The translations under genes and the position numbers were made by a program. Shown piece by piece: positions 34,754 to 44,790 of a DNA stretch of 64,000 nucleotides (position 1 is its first letter; each line of letters starts with the position of its first letter). The notes beneath the pieces were generated by a model. The model saw nothing but the letters and a program-made list of their open reading frames with translations. It had not been told where the DNA came from and made no database searches. This DNA is from Diaporthe sp. PMI_573. Lineage: Eukaryota; Ascomycota; Sordariomycetes; Diaporthales; Diaporthaceae. The DNA is taken from the NCBI GenBank assembly GCA_021399435.1, contig JAJTUP010000022.1, positions 967,121 to 1,031,120 of the forward strand, written 5' to 3'.

Positions 34754-35058
34754 CCTGATTATTCGAGAAACAGGAACGAATCAAGCCAAAGGAGTATTTT
34801 GTGAAGGGTGGGGAAAGGAGCGGCTGTCCTTCTTGGGGTGTAAATGTCGTGACGGGAGGAGAGGAATGGACGACCAAGTCTGGCTCGGATGCTAAGAAGC
34901 TCTCCCATCATGCTTCCCAAATTTTTTTGACTGTGGGGGAGCACGGGCCACCTGCAAACTCAGCTGCGGGCGGCCTAGCCCGGTTCGGCCTAGACTAGTA
35001 TGTGCAGCTACAACATTGGGCTATGAACTTGCTTTTACGCAAAAATTCAATGAAACAT

Positions 35059-35190
35059 GGCTCAATGGTCTAGTCGTATGATTCTTGCTTTGGGTAAAAC
35101 GCACTGCAAGAGGCCCGTAAGTTCAACCGCACACCCACTGAAAGTTCCATATCTAACACAAACCAGCGGGTTCAAATCCCGGTTGAGCCC
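35059..35190 (+). tRNA. tRNA-Pro(UGG) with a canonical intron and a GT-AG insert in the T stem
   Basis: Acceptor stem GGCTCAA (35059-35065) pairs with TTGAGCC (35183-35189), discriminator C. D arm 35068-35082; anticodon stem CTTGC (35084-35088) with GCAAG (35106-35110); loop TT-TGG-G-T. A 10-base intron (35095-35104) sits after position 37, the normal tRNA-intron site. The T arm would be CCGGG-TTCAAAT-CCCGG, but its 5' strand is split after the first C (35116) by 50 bases (35117-35166) that start GTAAGT and end CAG. One D-loop G of the usual GG pair appears replaced (AGTCG where AGTGG is usual), which may weaken tertiary contacts. A Pol III T-run follows at 35204. Either a functional tRNA gene with a second, mRNA-type intron or a well-preserved pseudogene. 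Confidence 0.85.
35117..35166 (+). other. Spliceosomal-type intron-like insert inside the tRNA T stem
   Basis: 50 bases with a perfect 5' splice consensus GTAAGT, a branch-point CTAAC at 35153-35157, and CCAG at the end with the branch A 10 bases from the acceptor. Size and signals equal those of the protein-gene introns in this window. Excision joins AGGCCC to CGGGTTC and restores five T-stem pairs. The split falls at positions 49/50 of the tRNA, far from where the tRNA endonuclease cuts. Confidence 0.8.
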
Positions 35191-35203
35191 AGTCTCTGTT
35201 ACC

Positions 35204-35209
35204 TTTTTT
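35204..35209 (+). terminator. Pol III T-run after tRNA-Pro
   Basis: Six consecutive T residues 14 bases past the discriminator base, the usual RNA polymerase III stop signal. A further T36 run follows at 35228-35263. Confidence 0.7.
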
Positions 35210-35225
35210 CTTTTTGTCTTTCTGT

Positions 35226-35227
<2 letters not shown>

Positions 35228-35263
<36 letters not shown>

Positions 35264-35278
35264 CCCCCGGTTGAGCCC
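35228..35278. repeat. T36 run followed by a 13-base copy of the tRNA 3' end
   Basis: 36 T residues (35228-35263) lead into CCCGGTTGAGCCC at 35266-35278, identical to the tRNA bases 35178-35190. The duplicated 13-mer therefore flanks an 75-base segment ending in the T-run. Confidence 0.85.
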
Positions 35279-36013
35279 GTCATTTTTGTGTGTAATTCTT
35301 TTGCTCGTATCACCTTGTGGTTGTTGTTCTGGCTGCAGATGACAGCGAGTCTTTAGTTCCATCCAGCTTGTCATTGCATTTAGCGCGATGCGGTAGGGTA
35401 ATCCAGACTGCTCACTGCAGGTGTGAACAGTTTCCAATGGCGTCCCGGGGGGCAGACTTCTTTTCTTGTTTCCTATAGGACAACCTTCAAACGTCAATGC
35501 CGGTGGATTAGGTCCATATGCCATGGGATACCCTCCTTTGGGATAAGTTTCTCTGTGCCATCCTCCACTGGGACGCCGCCTGTGGGATAACCTACTATGG
35601 CCTGTGAGATATCTTCCTCTGGGGTGTCCTCCTATGGCATATTCTCCGACGGGATAGCCTCCTGTCTACCAATCACTTGCTATTATGTTGTATAGACCTG
35701 CTGAGATGAAGTTCACATTGGCTTCTCCGGCAGTGAACACGCTCAGCCTCCGTTCTGCAGGATGAGGATCAATCAAGCTCACTTGGCACTGTCCGCCTCC
35801 TGATCGCCTCGCAAGCACGGAATCCTTCAAAGAGATCGACATGAGCATAGGGGTGCCACAGTTTACTACATTGACGTTCAATTAAGTACTTGCTAAAAAC
35901 ACTGCCGCAACTCCAAACTCCAGGCTGACAAGAAATCATCACAAATCAAATACCAAAAATTACACGAGACCCGCTGTCCGAATATCACCCTCCCAGGCGG
36001 TGTCACCTTTGAC
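35279..36013. other. Intergenic with fossil pentapeptide repeat
   Basis: No intact gene. A degenerate 15-base tandem repeat occupies 35519-35664 (separate entry). The remainder is ordinary intergenic sequence up to the stop of the surface-protein paralogue. Confidence 0.5.
35519..35664 (-). pseudogene. Degenerate 15-base repeat, former Gly-Gly-Tyr-Pro repeat gene
   Basis: Read on the minus strand, 15-base units follow the consensus GGAGGNTATCCCANN, i.e. GGYP plus one residue: GGYPV, GEYAI, GGHPR, GRYLT, then units shifted by small indels, then GGYPM at the end. About nine units can be counted. The pattern has coding logic (unit length a multiple of three, third-position variation) but small indels break the frame, and no start codon or downstream domain is evident. 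Likely the remains of a Gly/Tyr/Pro-repeat protein. Confidence 0.5.
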
Positions 36014-37547
36014 CTAACCATCCTGCATCCCATGCGCAGGCGGCGGCGGAGGCGGGCACTTATCAGGGCTATACCGCCCGTACCCTGGGTGCTGCAACAC
36101 CGGCGCGACGTTGCCCCTCGCGAGCCTGTTCTTGAAGCTGTTGCTATGCCCAATCATGGGCGCGTTGGGACCCCCTGCGCTGCTGCCTCCCGCGCTGCTA
36201 ACCTCGTGCAGTTCGTACTCCTCAGCTGCGGCGTCGTCCCTGCGGTAGTCCCGGACGCTTGGGTTGGACGGCTCCGTCCGCAGGCTCGGCTCGTCACCGC
36301 CCAGCGCGACTCCTATGTGGATGGGGTGTTGACTCGACGGCCCGGCGGCAGCTGCTTCTGCGTCGTGTTGGTCCTGCATGGCCTTCTCCTGGGCGGATGA
36401 GGGGAAGCCGTGGCCCGGACTATGGTAGTCCTGAGGCGACAGGTGGTCGTGGAAGCTCGGCCACTGCTGCGCCGTGATGGCGGGCGTCCCCGCCGCGCTG
36501 ACGGGGCTGTTGTACTGCGACGAGTACGGCGAGAAGTACCGGCCGTAGCTGGTGTCCGTTGCCGTCGCCGACAGCGGCGAGTCGTCCCACCCGCGCAGCG
36601 GCTTCTGGCTGAGCGGCGTCTCGTTCATGTCCGGACCACGAGCCGACACCCCACCAGTACCGCCGCCTTCTCCTCTTCCTCCACCTCCGCCCGGGTGCGG
36701 CCACCCGGCATCCTTCTGCCGCATCTCGAGCTTGCGCAGGTACGCGCGGCGGCGGCGGCGGCCGTTGCACACGATGCAGAACCCGGCCACGGCGAGGGCG
36801 AAGCAGAGGCCTCCGATGGCGACGCCAACCTTTGCGCCGAGCGAGAGCGGGCCCGAGTCGGTGTCGCCTGTCCAGCTGTTGATCGGCGTCGGCGTGCCTT
36901 CCTGCAGCAGGGTGTTGGAGAATACGCCTCCGTCGACGGCAACGGTCGCGCCGGGAACGGGCTTCTGGCTGCAGCCAATCTGGAGCAGGGCCACCATGTT
37001 GGCGAGGTAGTAGTCGTCACTGGCCCGTAAGCACTGCTCGCATCCGTTCGTGAGTTCACTGAAGTCCCAGTGCTGGCAGTAGTCGTATGCGCCAACGTTG
37101 GTGCTGAAGTTGCCAAATTGGATGGCATTTTTAAGGACACCACAAGCACGCCTGAGCATAAATGTTAATTCCGAGTCCTTTGAAGCGGTGGCAAGACGTT
37201 ACTCACGATGTGACACACGGGCTATCGCCGATGTTTTCGTTGCCGGGGTCACCATATACGCAGTAGGAGACGGCGAATCTGGAGTTGTATAGCAACCACT
37301 GTTGGTCCGTCTGGTTTGACTCGGTGCTGTAATACTTGCTGCCGAGCTCACAGTTCATGCAGTTCCTGAACACGGTGCCGGCTGCGTTGCCGTAGTTGTT
37401 CTGGTCGCACTCTATGTCCGACCCGGTCGTCGAGGAGAGGACATTGCCGCACTGGGTGTCGCATGGCGAGTCCGGCGTGACGAGTATAGCGGCCGCGGAG
37501 CTGGCGAGCGCCGTGCTCACGGCCAGCCTAGCCGTCGCGGGCCTCAT
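36014..37547 (-). CDS. Cys-rich single-pass surface protein ('LPXTG-domain' type), copy B
   Basis: Exons 37207-37547 and 36014-37151 give 492 residues. A signal peptide (residues 1-20) precedes a Cys-rich ectodomain (SPCDTQCGN, CMNCELG, CVYGDPG, PCVTS-RACGVL, CEQCL, IGCSQKP), a single membrane helix (about 218-242, KVGVAIGGLCFALAVAGFCIV) and an inner basic cluster (RRRRR). The 250-residue tail is Gly, Pro and Ser rich with a Gly-run GGGGGRGEGGG, a Tyr-rich stretch (YGRYFSPYSSQYNSP) and CPPPPPPAHG near the end. It is paralogous to copy A at 25096-26883. Here the intron follows PCVTS, at a position where copy A is continuous; copy A has two introns that this copy lacks. Role by layout: surface sensor or wall-associated receptor; ligand unknown. 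Confidence 0.85.
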
Positions 37548-40032
37548 AATGCGTCGTGGTTGATGTTGCTGTGGTAGCGAGGCTGTGTCCGATGAGAGAA
37601 GTGATAATCAAGGGGAAATGCGGGGTTCGAAAAAGTAAAAGCCGCGTGCGAGACACAAAAGCTTGGGTGCCGTTATCGCCACATGGGATTCTTCCGCTGC
37701 AGTGCGACCGTGGACATGACGCTTGTTCAGGGCGGAGAGTCGGTCACGGTCCAGATCACCGACGCCATGCGCGTCGAGCGATATTAAAGCTTCTGCCGAG
37801 CCCTCCTGGACCCAGGAGAACGGTGTTGGTTCTCCTGAATGTTGGTGGTTGTCAGAGACTTTAGCGCCAGCGTTACAGTTCAACAATGTCCCGATTTTAC
37901 GGTGAGGTGAGGTAGGAAATCGATCCTTGGGTGCGACCTGGTGTGACATGGAGGCAGACTCGGGCGCACGGTGGAGAGGAGATCGAGGGCCGACCCAAGA
38001 GACACAGATTCCCGCAGTGGATGCCGGTCAGCAGGGGCTCCACAGTCTGTGGGAATGCAGGGTGAGCAAAGACGACGTTCCACCGATTGGGCTGAGGTAT
38101 CATCGGCCTCCTGGGCTCTTTCAGCTCTGCGAATGGCAACGAGGCTCGGATGTTCGTGACCTCAGCGCGGCCTACCACACCTTCTCTCCCCCTCGGACCA
38201 CCAAGACTCGGCCACTCGAGGGGCCCCGAACAAGGCCATTGTGTGAAAAGCTTGGGTGTGGCACAAGGAATTGGCCAGTCAGAGGACTAAGAAGCTTCAA
38301 TATCACCTGCCGCAATGCGATGCGGATGCAAGGTCCCCTGCACATCTTCACATCCTTTCGGGCCCTTGTTGGCGGGAACCCGGGGCCCTTGGGCCGTGAT
38401 TGGATCTTCTCAACCCTCTTGCCGTCTGCCGCAAGCGCCAGCAACAACCCTGTCCTACCCGAAGAAGTCAAGTTCCAGAGAAAAATCCAGTTAATCTCGC
38501 AGATCAGGGGCTTCCCATTGGGCTGACCTCTTTGTTGGTCCTTGCCATCCCAGCCACACTTACAGCGGCCCCCAAAAATGGTATCCATCAGCACCAACCT
38601 CTCCTGCATTGACTTTGGATTTACCCCCGCAGACCACGCCGCGACCACAACCGCAACCTGCTGAGAATCAGCCTCGGCACCAGCCGGTTCTGGCGCGATA
38701 CTGTGTACTCCCCTGCGTTACTAGTGCCATCTTTTCCTCTGGCGTGGCCTGTTCTCCTTTGTTGTGAATCTCGAAGCGCTGTCCAACTTGGACGCATCGG
38801 GGGTGATAGTGATTGCAGTGCTAGTGAAACTCATGTTCACGTTGGCCCTCGTGCCGAATCTTTGGGACCAGACAATACATAGCACATCGACCGAGTGACA
38901 GGATCGTTTGATTCGATCTATTTGCCATACAGGAGGGGGGGGGATGGGAGGAATGCGTCTTGTCTCCTTCCATGCTTCGAGGCGCCCGTGACGACCTGAC
39001 TTGGCGTATTGATAGGTACTGACTGGCTCAGAGGACTTCACTCCTCCAATCTCTGTCACAGAGCTTGGAGCAATAGTCCGAAGACCAGGAATTCAAGTGT
39101 TGATAATGCCACCCGAGGAAACACTGAGCTCTAGAATGCGAACCTTGGGGCATTCTCTGCCTAGGGGGAAATACAGTAGTCCGGCCGCGTTGTCGAAGCG
39201 GTGATCGGCCAGAGACAGGCTGTAGCAAGCCCGATGCTCTCGGCCCGGTCTCTTTACATGTCAAGAAGATCCTCGGGTGACGCATGTCCTCATGGTCCCA
39301 CTCCCAAACAGTCGCAGTCCCTGCGGCGGTGCATACAAGGTACCCAATTTAAGCGCGACTTGTGGCGCTAACCGCCGCCTATCGGCCCAGAATCTCATGA
39401 TTTTGGTCCATCTTCTCATTCGACTTTCTCGATCCATCGCCGTTGGGTTTGCCGTCGTAGTGGCTGCTTCGTTCCGAGGTTGAACTCCACCAGAAATGAG
39501 CGGGCTACTCTGAAGCCTTGGCGGACCGGCTGTTGGTGGTTCTGAGGACCAAGGCGTATCGCCAATCCATCCCAGGAACTGCTCATCACTGATAAATCAT
39601 GTTCCAAGCCCTGTACAGTTATCCTGTGCCTCCCGAACCACACAATGGCGAGCAGGATGCTCTTATCCGTAGCCAGGATCGTCGCGGCTCGTTCGCTGTC
39701 TTCGTATTTACTCCAATCTATTGTGCAAGCGTGAGAAGATCTTTTCCCAGGTGAGTTAGCAAAACTGTACTGTAGGATAAGGACCCAAAATTTGGTGCAT
39801 ATCCAGAGTTGAGCCAAATCTGCCTCCCACGAGGCAGACAACTCACAGGCCACATACACATGAACGACAGGATGTTGGGTGTCGGACCCACCACGATCAC
39901 TGCAGGTCATCTCTGCCCTTCTCGATGGGGCAGAATCTTCCATAGACCATTTTGCACGCGACCCAAGGTGGGAGACACAGGATTCCCGTTGTATGTCCTT
40001 GGGGCGGCACATCTAATCAGGATCCTCTGGTC
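37548..40032. other. Intergenic, no gene supported
   Basis: About 2.5 kb. The minus-strand frame at 39416-40012 (198 codons) has no domain features and overlaps a plus-strand frame; I treat it as chance. A C-rich/G-run (gggggggg at about 38937) is the only texture. Confidence 0.45.
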
Positions 40033-41214
40033 TTATGGGGAGCCACTCCGAGGAACTCCATCCGCAGACGCCGTATGCACTGAAGCATCTTCAGGCAGTG
40101 TGTCCGATTCCGCGTCTGTATCTGCGCGGCTGATGAGTTTTCCAAGGGGTGGGTTGTCGGTGTCGACGACAAGGAGGCTCTCTCGACCCCTCGGCAGCAA
40201 GCCATGAACACGGCATTCTCCTTGTTTGATGGAGATGACGGTGCTGGTCCCTGCATACACGGTATCACCCTCGATACCGCACCTGTTACAGAAGACGAAG
40301 ACGATTTCTTCTTCGTTCTCTGCCCGGATGATGGGTTCCATGCGTTGCACCCAGTAAGTCAAAGTCTCCCTGCGGTGCGGCGTCAGAACCTGTGAGTCTG
40401 TCGGGGTGCTCTCATAATGATATCACTTGGCCGAGCCGGGTTGAATACTTACATATCAGGCTCATCAGGCATGCTAGAGAAGGTGGTTGCGTCTTCTCTA
40501 GTGAGCCATGCCATGGACAAGATGACCAGATTTGCTCGAACCTCCAGAACATGGAAAGCAAATTCAAAGGCATGCCATGGGGCTTCGAACTTGTAGGGGT
40601 TGATGTCCATGCCTGGGGATTATGGGTCAGCTGCTGTCTTGCCTCCAAGGCAGGATAGGAGCACTCACAGATGCCCATGGCGGTCTGGCCGAGGCCGGGG
40701 ATGTAGTCCTTGCCGAAGCCGGGGCCTTCCAAGGCCCATGTCTCGTCGATCATATACAGGAAGTGCTTCCTGTAGGTGCCTATCACCTCGCCGTCATTGG
40801 AGACGATGATGGCGGAGTTGTAGTACTCAGGCGAGGTGGGCCACCTATCAGCGACGTCGACCTGCTCCGGGAAGCCGACAACGACATGGCAGTTGTGTTT
40901 GAGGGCTCGTGAACGTGCCCACAGTGAGCTGATGCCGGTGCCTGCGTACTCCAAAAAGGGAGAAATTTGGCCAAGTGAAATGAAGTTGTATCCTACGTGG
41001 TATCGGTCAGACATGTGCCGTGTGGGACAGAGCTGCGCGGGACTGTGGGGGAGTGACGCTGAGGCATACCACTGAATGCCATCTCTGGGACGACGAGTAG
41101 GTCCAGGCTGTCCAGATCGTCCGGGTCAACTCTGGAGAGGACGGCATCGGCTCGACTCAGGTTGCCATCGACGTCGCCGACCTGAGGCGCGAACTGCAAG
41201 CACCCGATCCTCAT
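40033..41214 (-). CDS. Carbon-nitrogen hydrolase, NTA1-like N-terminal amidase
   Basis: Exons 41070-41214, 40669-40992, 40453-40612 and 40033-40369 give 321 residues. The nitrilase-superfamily triad is complete: E44 (VVPEMAFSG), K124 (YRKHFL) and C157 (ICMDINPY; the codon is made by splicing T + GC). Phrases GYNFISLGQI, EYYNSAIIV, ALEGPGF and FVFCNRCGIEG match the fungal family related to yeast Nta1, which deamidates N-terminal Asn and Gln of proteins and so feeds the Arg/N-degron pathway. Relation to other cytosolic nitrilase-family amidases is possible. The last exon uses the acceptor ACCGCAG, because the nearer ACAG would create a stop. The C-terminal 45 residues (after LLVVDTDNPP) are acidic and unconserved. 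The enzyme is shorter than yeast Nta1 (457 residues). Confidence 0.85.
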
Positions 41215-43550
41215 GTTGGACTTTTGCCGACGTCCTGTGATCTATCAGCAAGGCGGTCTGGCTCAGCTGGTGCTTGTCTCGCGACGGCGACGGAGCGGCC
41301 TCTAAGAGGGGAGAGCCTATGGCGCCCAAGCGGAACAAGGAGGCACCCGAAGTGGACCTTGAGGCAGCGAACGGACAGACTGACCTTGGGTAGCGGGCGA
41401 AGACGGCGACGCAGACACAGGAACCACGGAGAGGTTCTGGGGCCCGGGCCTAGCGCGGAGCTTATAGCCGAAGAAGCTAAGCGGTCTCGCGGTTGGCACG
41501 GGGAGACTAGGTTGGGCTGCAAGGGCGCGAGGGTTTAGGCTGTGCAGGCCAGAGGAGCGAGCCCAAAATGGCAGAAGTGCCCTCCGTTGTGCCCTCCGAA
41601 GTGCCTCTGAGGTTTTCATGACACGTCGAGGCCGTCAGGGTCGTCCCGGTTTCCCGAACTGATTGGGTGCGGTGTAGGGTAGGGGCGGGAAGGAGTGAGC
41701 CTTGCAAGACCCAGACACACGGACTCCCCAAGTGCCGGCAGGGCCCAGATTTATTCGACTTGCAGGCTAGAGGCGCACAGTGGCTGCCCGTCTCGTCCTG
41801 CACCAGCCAACCGACGCCAACCTCTACGCGCCAAGCCTAAATGAGGCTTTTCAAGACGACGATTGTTTTGTTTCTTTCCCATGTCTTCTTGTCTCCTTGA
41901 AGAAGCTCTCGATGTTGCTCAGACCAGTTGCCATCATCAGCTGACCTTCACTCTGTGCCCGGCGTATCTGAGATCTTGTCCCTCACTGTGCTGCCGCTGC
42001 CGGAATAACCATGTTACCGCATCGCTGTCCCCCATTCAAGTCTTTCTCACACTCGTGCAGTTCACTTCATTAATACTAGGTCGCCCATTCAAGTCCTGCC
42101 TCGATGCTATTAGTCCGTAGTACTTGAGAAATTCTGTTCGTTCCATGCAGCTATCGTTGGCAGACTGGTCAGTATTTGAAATGGACGAGGCCAACTGTAT
42201 CGACTTCGCCCGCACAAGGCTAATCTGGTTCATGTGATATAGTAGAGGATTCCATGGCTTGAGATGGCCAATTTTTCCAATATTTGTTCAGTAGGCCAAC
42301 TCGGCTGCGACTTTCACTTGCAGCTAAACGAGGAATGAGTGTCACATCTCGGCAACCTCGCTGAGGTGACCACAAGGAGCCGGTAGGTTGCTGCCGATTC
42401 GCCATCCTTTTGCGTCACAAACATGGCCAATCTTCTCTGCTGATAAGAATTGCAGCTTGGAAATAAACCTGACTGAGACCGCCGCCTTTCATAGTAGGCT
42501 CCGTTGCCTTAATCCTGTCTGGCCTTTGAGTCATGAGAACTCCACCTATAGTTCACGATTGTGTTCAAACGAGCACATACGGCCATAGATATAGGAAAAT
42601 ACGGGATCCCGTCCGCTCTCCCTTAGTCAAGCCTATAATCGATAGACTACCTATCGTCGCCGTTTTGGCCTCCCCCCCGTGGCCACGGAGGACAGCCGGC
42701 CGCGCCAAGCCCGGCCTTCGGGGTCTGACTACCGTTTCCCTACCGTATATTGCAACGCCCGTCCAACCCGCCCCTCCAGTGCTGGCACTGTCCGCCTGGT
42801 CAGACTGAGGCCTCCCATGCTATACAGACGCCCCTCCTTCACGGCGGTCTCACCTTGTGGTCCCGCGGTGCCCTCACGATCCACGGCCTTTGCGCACGGA
42901 GCTCGTGTGTTGGTTGGGAAGTTTCTCCTCATCATCAGGGGCGCAGCAGGCCCAACAGTTGCGGTCTCACGGCTGACGGCCAAGTGGATCTGTTCCTTCA
43001 TTGTTTAGTTTTTGTTTTCTATCTTCCATCTCCTTGGAGTGCGTTTTTCTATATGTTATAATTAAACTTGCGTGGAATCGTCGAGGCTGCCGTTATACAT
43101 TACCCTCCAAGTAAAAACCAGTATACCAGCAGTCATGAATGGAGCTCTCCTGCCCCTGAGAGGAGATACACCAACTTCCACTCGTACCAAAACTGCGGCC
43201 TTGCACGAACCTAGGATCCCGCGGCCGCATGCTCGGTTGTCCTCGTAAAGAGGGTCTCATGCTGGGGTGCTGGAACACACTTACAGTCCATGCCACCCAG
43301 TCCTCAGCATGCCCTTGATCTCAGCCAGGGTCATAAATCTGGATGCACTATTCCGCGCCTAGATATGCAGCCGAATCACCAACAGAGACACGACAGCCTC
43401 TCGAGGTAGGATCACGAGGGCATCACACAACACGGGCTGACCCTGTTATGCAACACACACCCAGCCAGGAGACACGGTATCCACCCATCATGAGGCGTTT
43501 TGTGTAGCCTTGCTTGTATGCCCCGGTGAAAGCCTCGCCCTCGGAAGTAA
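41215..43550. other. Gene-poor stretch
   Basis: No gene is supported. The first ~400 bases are GC-rich and are probably the promoter of the amidase gene; the rest holds overlapping short frames on both strands only. Confidence 0.5.
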
Positions 43551-43557
43551 ACTCGCA

Positions 43558-43808
43558 TTCATGCCTTGATTCGGTGGTCGACCTCCGTGAGCAGCCCAGC
43601 TGCATCATCGATCACCCATCGCAAGCACACAAATAGCACGATGACCTCGCGTTCATGCCTTGATTCGGTAGTCGACCCCCGTGAGTGGCCCAGCTGCATC
43701 ATGCCATCACCCGCCGCCGCAAGCGCACAAATGGCACGATGACCTCTTTTTTCATGCCTTGAAGTAGTGGTCCACCCTCTGGGCGGCCCAGCTGCATCGT
43801 TTCATCGT
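43558..43808. repeat. Three tandem copies of a ~95-base unit
   Basis: Units start with TTCATGCCTTGA at 43558, 43652 and 43751 (spacing 94 and 99 bases). Each contains a GGTCGACC/GGTCCACC-like word and CCCAGCTGCATC. Units 1 and 2 also share GCACAAATRGCACGATGACCTC. The third is shorter and more diverged. Confidence 0.85.
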
Positions 43809-44045
43809 CGCGCAGCACTAGATTGGTCTATGACAGGCCGGTGTGCTCGGCAGTTACTACCTATTCAAGTCATGATACTCATTTTGCCTGATGATCCCCA
43901 TTGTCGTTGAATCCAGGGGGTATGGAAGAGGGGATCCAAGACCAGCTCCCATATACTGGGATGGCCCTGCTTGTCGATGATGGGTCATGATCCTTCCCCA
44001 GCCTTCTGACATCCAATAGTAGTACATGGGGCGGTGTGCTATATA

Positions 44046-44125
44046 CATGGCGGCTATTATAGTAAATCTGAGTGGCTGCTCGTTATTGATCCAACTGGTC
44101 AAGGGAATGTACACATCCCTCTACA
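44046..44125. repeat. Diverged duplicated segment, copy 1
   Basis: The stretch beginning GGCGGCTAT and continuing through AAGTGGCTGYTCGTY to GGTCAAG recurs at 44706-44790. In both copies the minus strand reads with an EQPLRF-x-x-IAA peptide, so the shared part may come from a coding sequence of an old element. Confidence 0.6.
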
Positions 44126-44346
44126 CTACGCCACAATACAATAGTTACAGCTTAACCACTCACAGATTCGTTAAATCAAGGACGGATATGAGGCCATCGT
44201 GCTATTTATATATGCACTAGGACTAACACGGTATGCCGGAGGGAACACGGGGTTACATTTCCAAGGATGTCTCAACAGCAAGTGCCTCAAAATATGTGAA
44301 GACAGCTTGTCCTGGGTGGCGTGGGTTGACAGGGTCAGGAGTGTCC

Positions 44347-44560
44347 CTTCAGACCGTTTACCAGCAGACAAGTTATTACACCTAGGATGTAGCTCAATTT
44401 CTTTCGGACAGTTTACTAGTAAGTGGGAATGTCGCTTCAGACCGTTTACCAGCAGACAAGTGAATTACACCTAGGATGTAGCTCAAAATTCTTTCGGACA
44501 GTTACTGGTAACTGGGAATGTCGCTTCAGACAGTTTACTAATAACTGGTTATGGTCATTG
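44347..44560. repeat. Three tandem copies of a ~88-base unit
   Basis: CTTCAGACCGTTTACCAGC recurs at 44347 and 44434 and, as CTTCAGACAGTTTACTAAT, at 44524 (spacing 87 and 90). Between them lies ACACCTAGGATGTAGCTC and CTTTCGGACAGTT in each unit. Noncoding. Confidence 0.85.
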
Positions 44561-44705
44561 GATCGGTTGCTAGTAGACTAGAGTGACAATGCAATCTGTT
44601 TACTGGTCAACTATTCTCTAGTGGAGGCGTGAGTGTGGACCGAGAGTGTCAGCTCAATTTAATTGTAACTCCGGGTGCCTGGAGGGCCTCGCAGGCTGCA
44701 GGTGT

Positions 44706-44790
44706 GATGGCGGCTATGACAATAAACCTAAGTGGCTGTTCGTCGTTTGTCCAGCCGGTCAAGAACCATGCACATCTGCCTGTCAAGCTG
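44706..44790. repeat. Diverged duplicated segment, copy 2
   Basis: Partner of 44046-44125, about 660 bases away and in the same orientation, with many point differences. The 88-base tandem array lies between the two copies. Confidence 0.6.

Noticed and set aside
39416..40012. 198-codon minus-strand frame beyond the amidase gene
   Set aside because: Composition is noncoding-like and there is no recognisable domain; no splice sites extend it.
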